Source: Methyloversatilis universalis
GTDB lineage: Bacteria; Pseudomonadota; Gammaproteobacteria; Methylococcales; Methylococcaceae
Assembly: GCA_020723665.1 (NCBI GenBank)
Contig: DYIL01000011.1
Coordinates: 1-64,000 of the forward strand
Direction of reading: 5' to 3'
DNA: 64,000 nt
Under the pieces are notes generated by a model that was not told the DNA's origin, made no database searches, and saw nothing but the letters and a program-made list of their open reading frames with translations. Positions 36,090 to 47,422 of the stretch are shown piece by piece. The position numbers and the translations under genes are program-made. Each line of letters starts with the position of its first letter. Within the stretch, counting starts at the first letter, position 1.

Positions 36090-36749
36090 TCAAGCTCGCC
36101 CCGAAAAGAGAGCCGCGCATCCGACGACCTCGACGGAAACCTCGCAAAATCTCTGATCGAGCGCCGTCTTCAGTCCCTCCAGACTGTCATGTTCGTTCGA
36201 CATGATTCCCTTCTTGTTGTAGATGCCCATCAGGCGCTTCGCGAATCGACCCCGTGGAACGCCGCCTTGGAGCAGGGTCGACCCGAACAGGACCGCACCG
36301 GGATTCATCAAGGCCTTGAGGTGATCGAGAGCGACCGCCTTGGATTCGATGGACCCCGGAAGGCAGTGCAGCAGGTAATTGATCCCGACCGAATCGAATT
36401 TCGGCGCATCGATGGAGAGGGGCGCCAAGACATTGCGGACATAGATTTCCGGTTGGTATCGGGCGATGCGCCGAGAGGCGAAATCGAGCGAGGTCTCGTT
36501 GAGGTCCATCAATGCAACGCGCGGCGCCTGAACCGGAAAGCGGCACTTATCCGGAAAATAGCCGGTGCCGACGCCGACGTCCAAATGATTCGCCGTGACG
36601 TGTTTGTCGTAGTGTTCGAGGAGTCGCCCGGTCGGGCATTTCCAGATCAATCGGTTGGATAGCCCGAGTACGGCGAAGTCGTAGATTCTCAGGATCGGCC
36701 GGGTATAAACGGCCTGGCCGGCGTGAATCTGGTCTGCGGTAAAGCTCAT
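36090..36749 (-). CDS. Class I SAM-dependent methyltransferase
   Basis: A 219-residue methyltransferase with HLDVGVGTGYFPDKC (motif I, near residue 56), VALMDLNETSL (strand 2), APKFDSVGINYLLHCLPG near 120 and LKALMNPGAVLFGSTLLQGG near 150. The substrate is not clear. The start is ATG 36749, preceded by GGGAG; the frame is open upstream to 36839 but without a better start. It is convergent with hypE and divergent from the VIT-type transporter. Confidence 0.82.
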   Translation of the reverse strand: MSFTADQIHAGQAVYTRPILRIYDFAVLGLSNRLIWKCPTGRLLEHYDKHVTANHLDVGVGTGYFPDKCRFPVQAPRVALMDLNETSLDFASRRIARYQPEIYVRNVLAPLSIDAPKFDSVGINYLLHCLPGSIESKAVALDHLKALMNPGAVLFGSTLLQGGVPRGRFAKRLMGIYNKKGIMSNEHDSLEGLKTALDQRFCEVSVEVVGCAALFSGRA

Positions 36750-36976
36750 CGCTCTTGTCTCCCTTCGATGTTGTAGAATCCAGGGTCCGAACCGGGATAC
36801 GCCGATCGGTATTGGTCGAGGTGATGAATCGGCCGGCAACGAACGATCGGTGGCAGAGGATACATCCCGGATGTTTTCCCATAGGCAAACTCGTTATGAT
36901 GCGCACGGGGTTGCGCAACGACAACGGGTTCCATCGATCTCTCTTTCTACACCGATATTCCCATCATCCCACACCG

Positions 36977-38026
36977 ATGTCCCTTTTCAACAGTTGGTTT
37001 CAGGAGAAACAGTCGGCCTGGTTGTATCGCGCCATCGCTGCCGCCGAGACCGATCGCCGGATGCGACGTTTGTTCCGTAAGCTGGCCGAGCAGGCCGAGG
37101 CTCAGGCTGCGCTGTGGGAGAACCGGTTGAAGACGGAAGGTTCGGCCGTGCCGAGTTTCAACCCGACGCCGAGGGCACGGTTGGTCGGCCGTCTGGTTCG
37201 GATGTTCGGGCCGAAGGCCATGCGTCCGGTCCTCGCCAGCATGAAGATTCGCGGACTTTCCGCCTATTCGGGCCGAGGGCTTGGGACGTGTCATCCGATG
37301 CCCACCAAGGCCGAGGATGTCGGGCGGCGCCATAGAGGAGTGGCGGGCGGCAACTTGAGGGCGGCCGTATTCGGGATCAACGACGGGCTGCTGTCGAATA
37401 CCAGCTTGATCCTGGGCATGGCGGGCGCGAGTACCGGGACCGAAGTCTTGGTGATGGCCGGCATCGCCGGTCTATTGGCGGGCGCCTTGTCCATGGCCGC
37501 AGGGGAATACGTGTCGATGCGCTCGCAGCGGGAGTTGTTGGAATATCAGATCGATCTCGAACGGGCCGAGTTCGCGATGTTCCCGGAACAAGAAGTGGAG
37601 GAGCTGGCGGTCATCTATGCGGCCCGCGGCATGAGCCTGCAACAGGCGCGCCGGGCGACACGGCGGATGATGAGCGACCCGGAGCACGCCTTGGATCTTC
37701 TGGCGCGCGAGGAGTTGGGCGTGAATCCGGACGACCTCGGTTCGCCCTGGAGCGCCGCGCTGTTCTCGTTCCTGGCGTTCTCAGGAGGGGCGAGCGTTCC
37801 GCTCATGCCTTTTCTTTTGGGGCTGGACGTGCACCGCGGCGTTCCGGTGGCGGGCGCCCTGGCCGGCATTAGTTTATTCACGATCGGCGCGCTGTTGAGT
37901 CTTTTCACCGGGCGCAGCGCCTTGCTGGGTGGCTTGCGGATGACGCTGATCGGCGGCCTCGCCGGCATGGTCACATATGCCATCGGTTCACTTTTCGCCC
38001 CGGAGGGGTCGGGTTTGATTCAATGA
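36977..38026 (+). CDS. VIT1/CCC1 family iron/manganese transporter with an N-terminal helical domain
   Basis: A 349-residue protein in two parts. Residues 1-45 (WFQEKQSAWLYRAIAAAE and RLFRKLAEQAEAQAALWE) look like part of a ferritin/rubrerythrin-type helix pair, as in erythrin-VIT proteins such as MbfA. Residues about 120-345 form the VIT membrane domain, with NLRAAVFGINDGLLSNTSLI at its start, SMAAGEYVSMRSQRELLE near 178 and three C-terminal helices. Such proteins export or sequester Fe2+/Mn2+. The start is ATG 36977. Its stop overlaps the APC permease start (ATGA), so the two are coupled. Confidence 0.85.
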   Translation: MSLFNSWFQEKQSAWLYRAIAAAETDRRMRRLFRKLAEQAEAQAALWENRLKTEGSAVPSFNPTPRARLVGRLVRMFGPKAMRPVLASMKIRGLSAYSGRGLGTCHPMPTKAEDVGRRHRGVAGGNLRAAVFGINDGLLSNTSLILGMAGASTGTEVLVMAGIAGLLAGALSMAAGEYVSMRSQRELLEYQIDLERAEFAMFPEQEVEELAVIYAARGMSLQQARRATRRMMSDPEHALDLLAREELGVNPDDLGSPWSAALFSFLAFSGGASVPLMPFLLGLDVHRGVPVAGALAGISLFTIGALLSLFTGRSALLGGLRMTLIGGLAGMVTYAIGSLFAPEGSGLIQ

Positions 38027-39471
38027 CGGTCAGGCACGATCCAAAACAACCGACCAAAGAGCCGACGCTGAAGCGAGCGATCGGACCCAAGCTATTGTTC
38101 TTTCTGGTGCTCGGCGACATCCTCGGAACCGGCATCTACGCACTCGTCGGCAGCGTGGCCGGTCGGATCGGGGGCGCGATCTGGCTGCCTTTCCTGGTCG
38201 CGTTCGTGGTCGCGTTTCTCACCGCGTTGAGCTATCTCGAGTTGCTCGCCAAGTACCCGCGCGCGGCCGGCGCCGCTTTGTACGCGCAGCGGGCGTTCCG
38301 AATTCCGTTCCTGACTTTCCTGGTCGCTTTCGCCGTGATGAGTTCTGGCATAACGTCCGCGTCGGCGGCGGCATACGCCTTCGCCGCGACCTACCTCCAG
38401 CCTTTCCTCGCCTGGCCTGTGCTTCCGGTTGCAGTTGGTTTTCTGGTCGTTCTCGGCTCGATCAATTTTCGTGGGGTGGCGGAGTCGGTGAAGATCAATC
38501 TGGTGCTTACCGGTGTCGAGCTTTTCGGCCTCTTGATCGTCATCGCCGTAGGCGCGTACGCCGTGGCGAACGGCCAGGGCGAACCAAGCCGGCTGCTCGA
38601 AATCGATACCGCGGACCGAAGCCTGTCGCTTTCGGTGGCGGGGGCGACTTCGCTGGCCTTCTTTGCCATGGTGGGTTTCGAGGATGCGGTGAACATGGCC
38701 GAGGAGTGCCGCGCTCCGGAACGGATTTTTCCGCGCGCGTTGCTGTCCGGGCTCGCCGTCGCGGCCCTGATTTACGGATTGGTGGCGATCACCGCTTCGC
38801 TTTTGCTTCCGCCCGCAACCCTTTCGGCCGCAAAGTCGGACGCACTCTTGAGAGTGATCGAAACCGGCGCCCCAGAGTTTCCGCTGCAAGTGTTCGCCGG
38901 CATCGGCCTGCTCGCCGTCATCAATTCGGCCCTGATCAATATGCTGATGGCCAGTCGTTTGCTGTACGGCATGGCCAACGAGCGGATTCTGCCGACGCCG
39001 TTCGGTGCCGTGCACCCATCCCGGCGTACCCCCTGGGTGTCGATCCTGTTCACCACCGCGATCGCCATCGTGTTGGTTTCCACGGTCGGCGAGGACGGGG
39101 TGAGAAAACTCGGCGGCACCACCGCCCTGCTGCTGCTGTGGGTATTTACGATCGTCAATGTCGCCTGCCTCGTGCTGCGCAGGAAGGAGATCAAGCGGGC
39201 ACGCTTCCGGGCGCCGACCGCAGCGCCGGTTTTGGGTGCGATACTCTGCGCTTTTTTGGCTCTTCCGGTATTGTCCGGGCGTCCGGCCAGCGACTATGTA
39301 ATCGCGCTCGCTCTATTGGCCGTCGGCCTCGCCCTTTGGGGAATTCAGCGGTTGTGGACCGGTGTGTCGGGGAGGATCTCGAAGAGCGAAGAAGAGTCGG
39401 GCGAGACGCGGGACCCGGCGATGTCCGATGTCATCGAACGACCCGGTTCGGATCCCGTTCGCCGAACCTGA
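38023..39471 (+). CDS. APC superfamily amino acid permease
   Basis: A 482-residue permease with about 12 hydrophobic segments. The first helix, FFLVLGDILGTGIYALVGSVAG near residue 27, contains the GTGIY motif of the superfamily, and FFAMVGFEDAVNMAEECRAPERIFPRAL near 208 is the conserved loop after helix 6. The substrate is likely an amino acid or organic cation but is not predictable. The hydrophilic tail of about 35 residues is Glu/Arg-rich. It is coupled to the metal transporter upstream by a four-base overlap. Confidence 0.87.
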   Translation: MTVRHDPKQPTKEPTLKRAIGPKLLFFLVLGDILGTGIYALVGSVAGRIGGAIWLPFLVAFVVAFLTALSYLELLAKYPRAAGAALYAQRAFRIPFLTFLVAFAVMSSGITSASAAAYAFAATYLQPFLAWPVLPVAVGFLVVLGSINFRGVAESVKINLVLTGVELFGLLIVIAVGAYAVANGQGEPSRLLEIDTADRSLSLSVAGATSLAFFAMVGFEDAVNMAEECRAPERIFPRALLSGLAVAALIYGLVAITASLLLPPATLSAAKSDALLRVIETGAPEFPLQVFAGIGLLAVINSALINMLMASRLLYGMANERILPTPFGAVHPSRRTPWVSILFTTAIAIVLVSTVGEDGVRKLGGTTALLLLWVFTIVNVACLVLRRKEIKRARFRAPTAAPVLGAILCAFLALPVLSGRPASDYVIALALLAVGLALWGIQRLWTGVSGRISKSEEESGETRDPAMSDVIERPGSDPVRRT

Positions 39472-39830
39472 TGCAAACGGTATCGTGAACGTAGAGCCTA
39501 AGGATCCCGTGCGCCCCGAATTCTTCGATAGGTTCAGGACGGGGCTGTCTGCGCGGCGTCGAAGGGTTTCCGGAAGGGCTTTTAATCGTCGTCATCTTGC
39601 GCAAGGCGTCGACGGATTCGAAAACGAGCTTAGAAGCAACGATGAAAACCGATAAGGTAGCGACCATACGATTGCCGTATGACGTTTGTCACATTTCCGA
39701 CAATCCGCTGGCCGGGGATATCGTGCGCCGGGCGGAGCCTCAGGGGCGACGTGTCTTGCCAATCGCGGCTTGCGTAACGGCGGCACACTACTTGCTTTGA
39801 CGTCCAAACAAACTACGAGGAGATCAACCC
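39472..39830. other. Intergenic region upstream of the aminotransferase
   Basis: About 360 bases with no gene I can support. A 52-codon frame from ATG 39642 (MKTDKVATIRLPYDVCH) lacks any domain. No inverted repeat or terminator stands out. An AGGAG ribosome binding site for the next gene is at 39819-39823. Confidence 0.4.
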
Positions 39831-40964
39831 GTGCCTGGATTACTCCCCAGCGTCGATCCCGATGGCTTGCTCGAATACTCGGTGGTCTACACCGACCGGG
39901 CGACCAACCACATGTCGAAGGTGTTTCAGGAAAGCGTGCGCGATATCGCGCGGACCTTAAAAACCGTGTACAACGGCCACAGTGCCATTATCGTGCCAGG
40001 TTCCGGCACTTTCGGAATGGAAGCCGTGGCGCGCCAGTTCGCTACGGGCAAGACGTGTCTGGTCATCCGCAACGGCTGGTTCAGCTATCGCTGGACGCAA
40101 ATCTTCGAGATGGGCGGCATCCCGTCGGAATCCGTCGTCTTGACGGCCCGCCCGATCGAATCCGGGCCGCAACCGGCCTATGCCCCGGCTCCGATCGACG
40201 AGGTCGTCGCCGCTATCGGTCGCGAAAAGCCGGATCTCGTGTTCGCACCGCACGTCGAAACCTCGGCCGGCATGATCCTGCCGGACGATTATCTGCGCGC
40301 CGTGGCGAATGCGGTGCACACGGTCGGCGGTCTGTTCGTGCTCGATTGCATCGCTTCGGGCGCGGCATGGGTCGACATGCGCGACATCGGTGTGGACATT
40401 CTGATCAGCGCGCCGCAAAAAAACTGGAGCGCCCCGGCCTGTTGCGGACTCGTGATGCTGAGCCCGGCCGCGCGCGACCGCATCGAAACAACCGCCAGCA
40501 CCAGTTTCGCGGTCGACCTCAAGCGATGGTTGCAGATCATGGAAGCCTACGAACAGGGAGGACACGCCTATCACGCCACCCTGCCGACCGATGGCTTGCG
40601 CTCGTTGCGCGAAGCGATGCGCGAAACCAAAGCCTTCGGATTCGCCAAGGCGCGCGAGAGGCAATTCGAGCTCGGCCGCCGGGTGCGCGCGATCCTGGCC
40701 GAACGCGACATCAAGTCGGTCGCCGCCGACGGTTTCGGCGCACCCGGCGTGGTCGTGTGCTACACCACGGACGACGCCATCAGCACCGGCAAGAAATTCG
40801 CCGAACTCGGTCTGCAAATCGCAGCCGGCGTTCCGCTGCAATGCGGCGAGGGACCCGACTTCAAGACCTTCCGGCTGGGCTTGTTCGGCTTGGATAAGCT
40901 ATACGACCTCGAGCGAACCGTCGCGACACTGGCCGAGACGCTCGATCGAATCGGGAGATTTTGA
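39831..40964 (+). CDS. Class V PLP-dependent aminotransferase (alanine/serine-glyoxylate type)
   Basis: A 377-residue fold-type I enzyme. The PLP lysine is in LISAPQKNWSAP near residue 197, with IVPGSGTFGMEAVARQFATG near 53, APHVETSAGMILP near 141 and the aspartate in GGLFVLDCIASGA near 167. The family transfers amino groups to glyoxylate or related keto acids; in methylotrophs the serine-glyoxylate branch belongs to C1 assimilation, but the exact substrates here are open. The start is GTG 39831, after AGGAG. It appears to be a single-gene unit. Confidence 0.85.
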   Translation: MPGLLPSVDPDGLLEYSVVYTDRATNHMSKVFQESVRDIARTLKTVYNGHSAIIVPGSGTFGMEAVARQFATGKTCLVIRNGWFSYRWTQIFEMGGIPSESVVLTARPIESGPQPAYAPAPIDEVVAAIGREKPDLVFAPHVETSAGMILPDDYLRAVANAVHTVGGLFVLDCIASGAAWVDMRDIGVDILISAPQKNWSAPACCGLVMLSPAARDRIETTASTSFAVDLKRWLQIMEAYEQGGHAYHATLPTDGLRSLREAMRETKAFGFAKARERQFELGRRVRAILAERDIKSVAADGFGAPGVVVCYTTDDAISTGKKFAELGLQIAAGVPLQCGEGPDFKTFRLGLFGLDKLYDLERTVATLAETLDRIGRF

Positions 40965-41576
40965 GCGCTAAGGGTTAGCCCAATGCTTTTGTTCCGGCCG
41001 TGCCCGCCCAGGCGAGCGTTTTCATGCCTAGCGCGGGCAGACACGAGTAGGTCGCGAATCTCTTCGCGATAGGGCGCCGTTCGGCTGGCGGGTTCATCGA
41101 CAAAGGATTGCGATCTACGAATGCTTGAATCGATACACCTGAATCGAAGATGCCGACGAGGTGAAGCCTGTAGGGGGCAAAGATGCGCGTGCCTATCGCA
41201 TACGAGGCTGAGAGCGCCTGAGGATCTTCGTTCATCCTGCTTCTTTCTTGGCACAAGTATGATATTCCGATAGCGTAGCGCCACGGGCAAAAACAAAAAA
41301 TCGGCATCCTTTGGCGTCGTGGCTGTCAAATCAAGAGTTCGATGAACTTAAGGAAGCTCCGAATAAGCCCTCTCCGGCCGGGACAAACCTGTCCTGAGCG
41401 AAGTCGAAGGGCTTATTCCGGCCTACAACGTTTTCTTTTTGATTGAGAAATGGAATCAGTGGGCCGTTCGGCCTGAAACCAGTGGAAAGGATTTCCGACT
41501 GACTGGGATGGGCTCTTACCGGTCAGGGCGAGAGATCGGCGGCCCGATTCGTTCACATGCAAGATCCGAGGTTTCC
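40965..41576. other. Intergenic region with a dispersed repeat
   Basis: About 610 bases. The right half is a MITE-like repeat (41347-41455) followed by an ACTGGGATGGGCTCT word that recurs in other repeat units. The left half has a 110-codon open frame on the minus strand (40975-41307) with no recognisable domain, not called. The promoter of the lipoprotein gene must lie in or after the repeat. Confidence 0.45.
41347..41455 (+). repeat. MITE-like dispersed repeat, 110-bp unit
   Basis: Starting TTAAGGAAGCTCCGAATAAG and running through GACAAACCTGTCCTGAGCG, GGGCTTATTCCGGCCTACAA and TTGATTGAGAAATGGAAT, it matches 58163-58273 over nearly the whole length, in the same orientation. The first 65 bases also match the right arm of 12838-13168 inverted. 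Confidence 0.75.
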
Positions 41577-42143
41577 ATGGCTGTGCATGAAATGGTTTCG
41601 AAAAAGAAAAGATTTCCCAAAACCACGTCGCTCGTGCTCGCCGGGACGGTGTTTCTGGCGGGGTGCGGCGAGCCGGAAAAACCTGCTCAGATGTTCCAGG
41701 GACTCCCGCAAAAATTCGAAGAAGAGTTGAAATTCGAAAAAGCGCAAACCCTGGGAGGGACGGTAAACGACGAGAAGGAACCCGTCACCCGAGGAAAGGT
41801 GGTGGCCACCGATGAGAAAGGCAACACCATTGCGGAAACATCTCTGGAAGGCAGCAACCGCTTTTCCATCGTCATTCCGGCCGGCACTCCCTTGCCGATC
41901 CTGCTGAAAGCGTATCGTGAAGGATCGGAGCCGCTCATAGTGGCCATCGCGGACTCGTTCGAGAGCCAATACAACATCAATCCCAAGACCACGGCCATCG
42001 CCGAAAAAGCCAAGTCATTGGGCGGCTATACCCGGAAAAATCTGATGGCCGCCGCGATGATGACAAGTACCGTTCCGGAGGAGGACAAGACCACCTCCGG
42101 CTTCCGGGGAGATCCGACGAAACGCTATGGCGGCTGGCATTGA
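41577..42143 (+). CDS. Orphan lipoprotein with a carboxypeptidase-regulatory-like beta domain
   Basis: A 188-residue protein with a lipoprotein signal: a basic N-terminus (KKKRFPK), a hydrophobic stretch and the lipobox LAGC at 27-30. The residue after the cysteine is Gly, consistent with outer-membrane sorting. Residues about 57-115 (LGGTVNDEKEPVTRGKVVAT, then TIAETSLEGSNRFSIVIPAG) look like a carboxypeptidase regulatory or Ig-like sandwich. The tail is helical, then Gly/Arg-rich, ending KRYGGWH. I do not recognise a named family. The start may be ATG 41577 or 41592. It is flanked on both sides by repeat-rich gaps. Confidence 0.7.
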   Translation: MAVHEMVSKKKRFPKTTSLVLAGTVFLAGCGEPEKPAQMFQGLPQKFEEELKFEKAQTLGGTVNDEKEPVTRGKVVATDEKGNTIAETSLEGSNRFSIVIPAGTPLPILLKAYREGSEPLIVAIADSFESQYNINPKTTAIAEKAKSLGGYTRKNLMAAAMMTSTVPEEDKTTSGFRGDPTKRYGGWH

Positions 42144-42525
42144 GGCGATGTGGGGCACAAGCAACCTGTCACTGGTTGAGCACGGTCGTGCGATCGCTGT
42201 ACACCGGCCGTAAACGACAGGCGGTCCCTTCCCCTTGAGTTTCTCGAAGGTCTAGGTGCGCGTCTCTTCAAGCGATCGGACGCTTGTCGTGAATCAGTTC
42301 CGTGCCATGTCTCGCTCGCCATAAGAAGCGTTCGCGTATCAGTCCGTACATTCCCGACCGGCATTGCTTCAATCCGCCAACTTTCGATGACGACAGGGTG
42401 GCTATCCCGGCAGCCCTCGAAACTTCGCGGCAGGGTCGGGCGGATGGTCAGGCGTCGCTGCCGTTGGTGCTGGGCGTGTCTAGTTGTGAACAAAATCGAC
42501 TCATTTCGAGTCTTCTTTGATACAG

Positions 42526-42552
42526 GCCCGAAACGGATAATCGGGCTTTTCT
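42526..42552 (+). terminator. Hairpin with T-rich tail
   Basis: GCCCGA (42526-42531) pairs with TCGGGC (42541-42546) across a 9-base loop and is followed by TTTTCTGCTT, the form of an intrinsic terminator on the plus strand. A smaller hairpin, GACTC/GAGTC, precedes it at 42498-42512 and is followed by TTCTTT. It is 380 bases beyond the lipoprotein stop, so either that transcript has a long 3' tail or a separate short RNA ends here. Confidence 0.5.
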
Positions 42553-42601
42553 GCTTCCCCCGCTCCAAAACCATGGCGGTATCGGGTTCGCTACTTAAGC
42601 G

Positions 42602-42730
42602 TTTAAGGAAACTCTGAACAAGTTGATTCCGTTCACGCCTTTCGACGGCCTGTCCTGAGTTAAGTCGAAGGGCTCAGGACAGGCTTGCCGAAGGGTTTCT
42701 TGAATCTACTGGGATAGGCTCTAAGTTAAG
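42602..42730. repeat. MITE-like dispersed repeat
   Basis: It begins TTTAAGGAAACTCTGAACAAG and contains CCTGTCCTGAGTTAAGTCGA and TACTGGGATAGGCTCT, words shared with 12838-13168 (there partly inverted). It lies between the hairpins and the 3' end of the APH-kinase gene. Confidence 0.6.
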
Positions 42731-42871
42731 ACGCCATTCCGGAAGGCAGTACTCGCCCCGTTACCGGAACTCGTCCTTCGGACCCGCCCCTAGCAGTCCA
42801 AATCCGCTCCCGGCAGAAGACACTCGTCCGCTTGAAAAAACAGGAACGGATCAAAGTGTTCAGAAGAAAGC

Positions 42872-44471
<1,600 letters not shown>

Positions 44472-44479
<8 letters not shown>

Positions 44480-45635
44480 ACGGTTCCATCCGTAAACGGC
44501 CGTTGATCACTCTGAGTTGCCTTTGGCCCTGAAGGAGCGCCTCCAGTTCCGCTCCGGCCATCGCCTTACGCCAGCCTTGCAATAATTTCGATTGCTCCGG
44601 GTCATCCATCAGTTGTTCCAGGTCCTTGCGGCCTGCGAGCACCGCCGGGTTCAGGGTGTGCTGGGCGGCCCGAAGACGCACCACTGCGGTCAATACGTCG
44701 AGCAGCGCTTCCTGTTCGGGTGTCTTTTTGGCCTGCCGCGCCCCGAGAGAAACCGCCGGCGGCGGACGATGTTTCGCCTCGTCGATGATCCGGCACAATT
44801 GGCTGCCGTAACGCTTGAGCGTCCGTTCCTCCAGTCCCCGGATCAGCTTGAACTTGTCAGTATTCGTCGGTTGAAGCCGTGCGAGGTCGAACAAAACCTC
44901 GTCCTTGACCAGCCAACTGCGCGGAATGTCCTGCTGGCGCGCATTGTCCTCGCGCCAGGCCGCGAGCGCCTGCAGCACGGCGAGTTGGGACGCATTCAGC
45001 TGGTAATGTCCGCTGATACGCTGCCAGGCTTGATCGGGCGCATTCTCGTAAAGCTTTGGATCGAGCAGGGCGGCGAAATCGCCTTTCGGCCAGTCCAGCC
45101 GCCCCAAGACTTCCAGCTTCTGGCGCAGTTTCAGGTAGGCGGTTCCGAGATGGATGACGTCGTCGGCCGCATAGCGGAGTTGCGCATCGGCCAGGGGCCG
45201 TAGCGACCAGTCGGTGCGGGCATGTCCTTTGCCCAAGGTGATTCCGAGCAGTTCCGAAATCAATCCGGCATAGCTGATTTGTTCGGGCAAGCCGATCAGG
45301 GGTGCCGCGATCTGGGTGTCGAAGATCGGTGCCGGCAGTTTTCCCCACAGGTTGAAGAAGATTTCCAAATCCTGTCGCCCGGCATGAAAAACCTTGGTGA
45401 TGGCCGGATCGAACAGTAAATCCGCTACCGGCTCCAAGGATTCGAGTGCGAGCGGATCGATGCAGGCGACCCTGTCGGCGGTCGCGATCTGGAGCAGGCA
45501 GAATTTGGGAAAGTAGGTTTTCTCGCGCAGGAACTCGGTGTCCACGGCGAGCCATGGAGAGTTCTTGACGGCGCGGCAGAATTCTTGGAGTTGGCTTGGC
45601 GAATCGATATAGCGGATTTGGGAGAGAGGCGTCAT
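44472..45635 (-). CDS. rnd: Ribonuclease D
   Basis: RNase D trims the 3' ends of tRNA precursors. The 387-residue protein has the DEDD catalytic residues: AVDTEFLRE near residue 28, [16 protein letters not shown] near 85, and [17 protein letters not shown] near 153. A C-terminal HRDC domain ([20 protein letters not shown] and beyond, about 215-285) follows. I take ATG 45635; an in-frame ATG at 45662 adds nine residues but lies only seven bases from a TATAAT box, so it would leave almost no leader. Confidence 0.93.
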
Positions 45636-45668
45636 GTCGAAGAGAGTGCTTTTTCGAGTCATGAAGTT

Positions 45669-45674
45669 ATTATA
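45669..45674 (-). promoter_or_regulatory. Candidate -10 box for rnd
   Basis: On the minus strand this reads TATAAT, a perfect sigma-70 -10 hexamer, about 34 bases upstream of the preferred rnd start. No good -35 box is seen 17 bases further upstream (CGTATT at best). The AT-rich patch also lies ahead of divergent etfB. Confidence 0.3.
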
Positions 45675-45722
45675 TGGCTTAGGGACGAAGAATACGCTCC
45701 CGCCGATGATCCGAGGTGGCGC

Positions 45723-46472
45723 ATGAAGGTATTGGTGACTGTCAAGCGCGTGGTGGATTACAACGTGCGCATCCAGGTGAAGCCGGACGGCTCGGGCGTC
45801 ATGCTGGATGGGGTGAAAATGAGCATGAATCCGTTCGACGAGATCGCCCTGGAAGAGGCGATTCGCCTCAAGGAGGCCGGCAAGGCGACGCAAATCGTGG
45901 CCGTTTCGATCGGGCCGCAGGCGGTCCAGGAGCAGTTGCGGAGCGCTTTGGCACTCGGTGCGGACCGGGCGATTCATATCCCCCTGGATGCGGCGCCTCA
46001 ACCCGTCAACGCCGCACGCGCCCTGGCCGGGCTCGCCGGACGCGAAAATCCCGATTTGATCCTCATGGGCAAGCAGGCGATCGACGACGACTGCAACCAG
46101 ACGCCGCAGATGCTGGCGGCGCTGCTCGGTTGGCCTCAGGCGACTTTTGCTTCCAAAATTGAATTGAATGACAAGGCCGCCACCGTCGCCCGCGAGGTGG
46201 ATGCCGGGCTCGAATTCCTCTCGGTCGATCTGCCGGCGGTGATTTCCGCCGACCTTCGCCTCAATGTTCCCCGTTATCCCAAGTTGCCGGACATCATGAA
46301 GGCGCGGCGCTTGCCTATCGAAACGGTTACGCCGGAAGACCTGGGCGTGGAGTTCGTCCCCGAGGCCAAACTGCTTAAAGTCGCGCCGCCGCCGAAGCGA
46401 CAGGCTGGCCGGAAAGTGGCTTCGGTCGATGAGTTGGTGGCGGCGCTGCGCGAGCGAGGGCTGTTGTCATGA
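45723..46472 (+). CDS. etfB: Electron transfer flavoprotein subunit beta
   Basis: EtfB binds AMP and, with EtfA, carries electrons from flavin dehydrogenases. The 249-residue protein has [20 protein letters not shown] at the start, [18 protein letters not shown] near residue 36, [12 protein letters not shown] and the family signature [21 protein letters not shown] near 170. The start is ATG 45723. Its stop overlaps the etfA start by four bases. Confidence 0.97.
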   Translation: MKVLVTVKRVVDYNVRIQVKPDGSGVMLDGVKMSMNPFDEIALEEAIRLKEAGKATQIVAVSIGPQAVQEQLRSALALGADRAIHIPLDAAPQPVNAARALAGLAGRENPDLILMGKQAIDDDCNQTPQMLAALLGWPQATFASKIELNDKAATVAREVDAGLEFLSVDLPAVISADLRLNVPRYPKLPDIMKARRLPIETVTPEDLGVEFVPEAKLLKVAPPPKRQAGRKVASVDELVAALRERGLLS

Positions 46473-47422
46473 GCAAGGTGTTGGTTATTGCCGAACATGA
46501 CGGCGAAACCTTGAATCCTTCGACTTCGAGAACCGTGGCTTGCGCGCTGGCTCTCGATCCGGAGGCGGTCGATGTGGCGGTTTTCGCCGAGGCGGAGAAC
46601 AAGCCCGTGCAAGCCGCGGCCCGGCTGAATGGCGTGACGCGGGTGTTGCTGGTCGAGCATCCGGCCAACCGGAACCCTTTGGCGGCGGTTCTGGCGCCGC
46701 AAGTTGCCGCGCTGGCCAGGCACTACACCCATGTGCTGGCGCCCTCGACCACTTTCGGCAAGGATGTTTTGCCGCGTGCGGCGGCCCTGCTCGGTGTTCC
46801 GTTAGTGAGCGACATCATGCGGGTGATCGGCCAAAATGTCTTCGAGCGGCCGATCTATGCCGGCAATGCACTAGAAACGATCGAAGCGCCGCCTGGCATC
46901 GTCGTCGCGACCGTCCGCACGGCTTCGTTCAAGGCGGTTGCGGAGACGGGATCGGCGCCCGTGGAAAGAATCAGCCTCGATTTCGACTGCCCGACCCACA
47001 CACGTTTTCTCAGGGTCGAAGGCTCGTCCGGCGGCGGGCGTCCGGATCTCCAGTCGGCCCGCGTGGTAGTATCCGGCGGCCGGGGCCTCGGAAGCCAGGA
47101 AAATTTCGACCTGATCTATGCTTTGGCGGATCGGCTGGGCGCGGCGGTCGGCGCTTCCCGCGCGGCGGTGGACGCCGGCTTCGTTCCGAACGACTTGCAG
47201 GTGGGGCAGACCGGTAAGATCATCGCGCCCGAGCTTTATCTCGCTTTCGGCATTTCCGGAGCGATACAGCATCTCGCCGGAATCAAGGATGCGGGGACCA
47301 TCGTCGCGGTCAACAAGGATCCCGATGCGCCCATCTTCGAAGTGGCGGATATCGGTCTGGTGGGCGATTTGTTCGAGGTGCTGCCGGCGTTGCTCGACGC
47401 TCTGCGTAAGGACGGATCGTGA
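46469..47422 (+). CDS. etfA: Electron transfer flavoprotein subunit alpha
   Basis: EtfA holds the FAD of the electron transfer flavoprotein. The 317-residue protein ends with the FAD domain: [20 protein letters not shown] near residue 195, [24 protein letters not shown] near 228 and [20 protein letters not shown] near 255, then [22 protein letters not shown]. It lies between etfB and the quinone oxidoreductase, overlapping both by four bases. Confidence 0.97.
   Translation: MSKVLVIAEHDGETLNPSTSRTVACALALDPEAVDVAVFAEAENKPVQAAARLNGVTRVLLVEHPANRNPLAAVLAPQVAALARHYTHVLAPSTTFGKDVLPRAAALLGVPLVSDIMRVIGQNVFERPIYAGNALETIEAPPGIVVATVRTASFKAVAETGSAPVERISLDFDCPTHTRFLRVEGSSGGGRPDLQSARVVVSGGRGLGSQENFDLIYALADRLGAAVGASRAAVDAGFVPNDLQVGQTGKIIAPELYLAFGISGAIQHLAGIKDAGTIVAVNKDPDAPIFEVADIGLVGDLFEVLPALLDALRKDGS

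Larger units (their letters stand above)
42144..42871. other. 728-base intergenic region
   Basis: No supported protein gene lies here. It has two tandem hairpins near 42498-42550, then a repeat unit at 42602-42730. The stretch 42144-42490 is not repeat-like and shows no conserved frame; the 149-codon open frame on the minus strand (42125-42574) has no known domain and is Arg/Ser-rich, as expected of a random frame in GC-rich DNA. Confidence 0.45.

Noticed and set aside
42125-42574. A transposase remnant on the minus strand
   Set aside because: No transposase motif or inverted ends were found; the frame is Arg/Ser-rich without conserved blocks.
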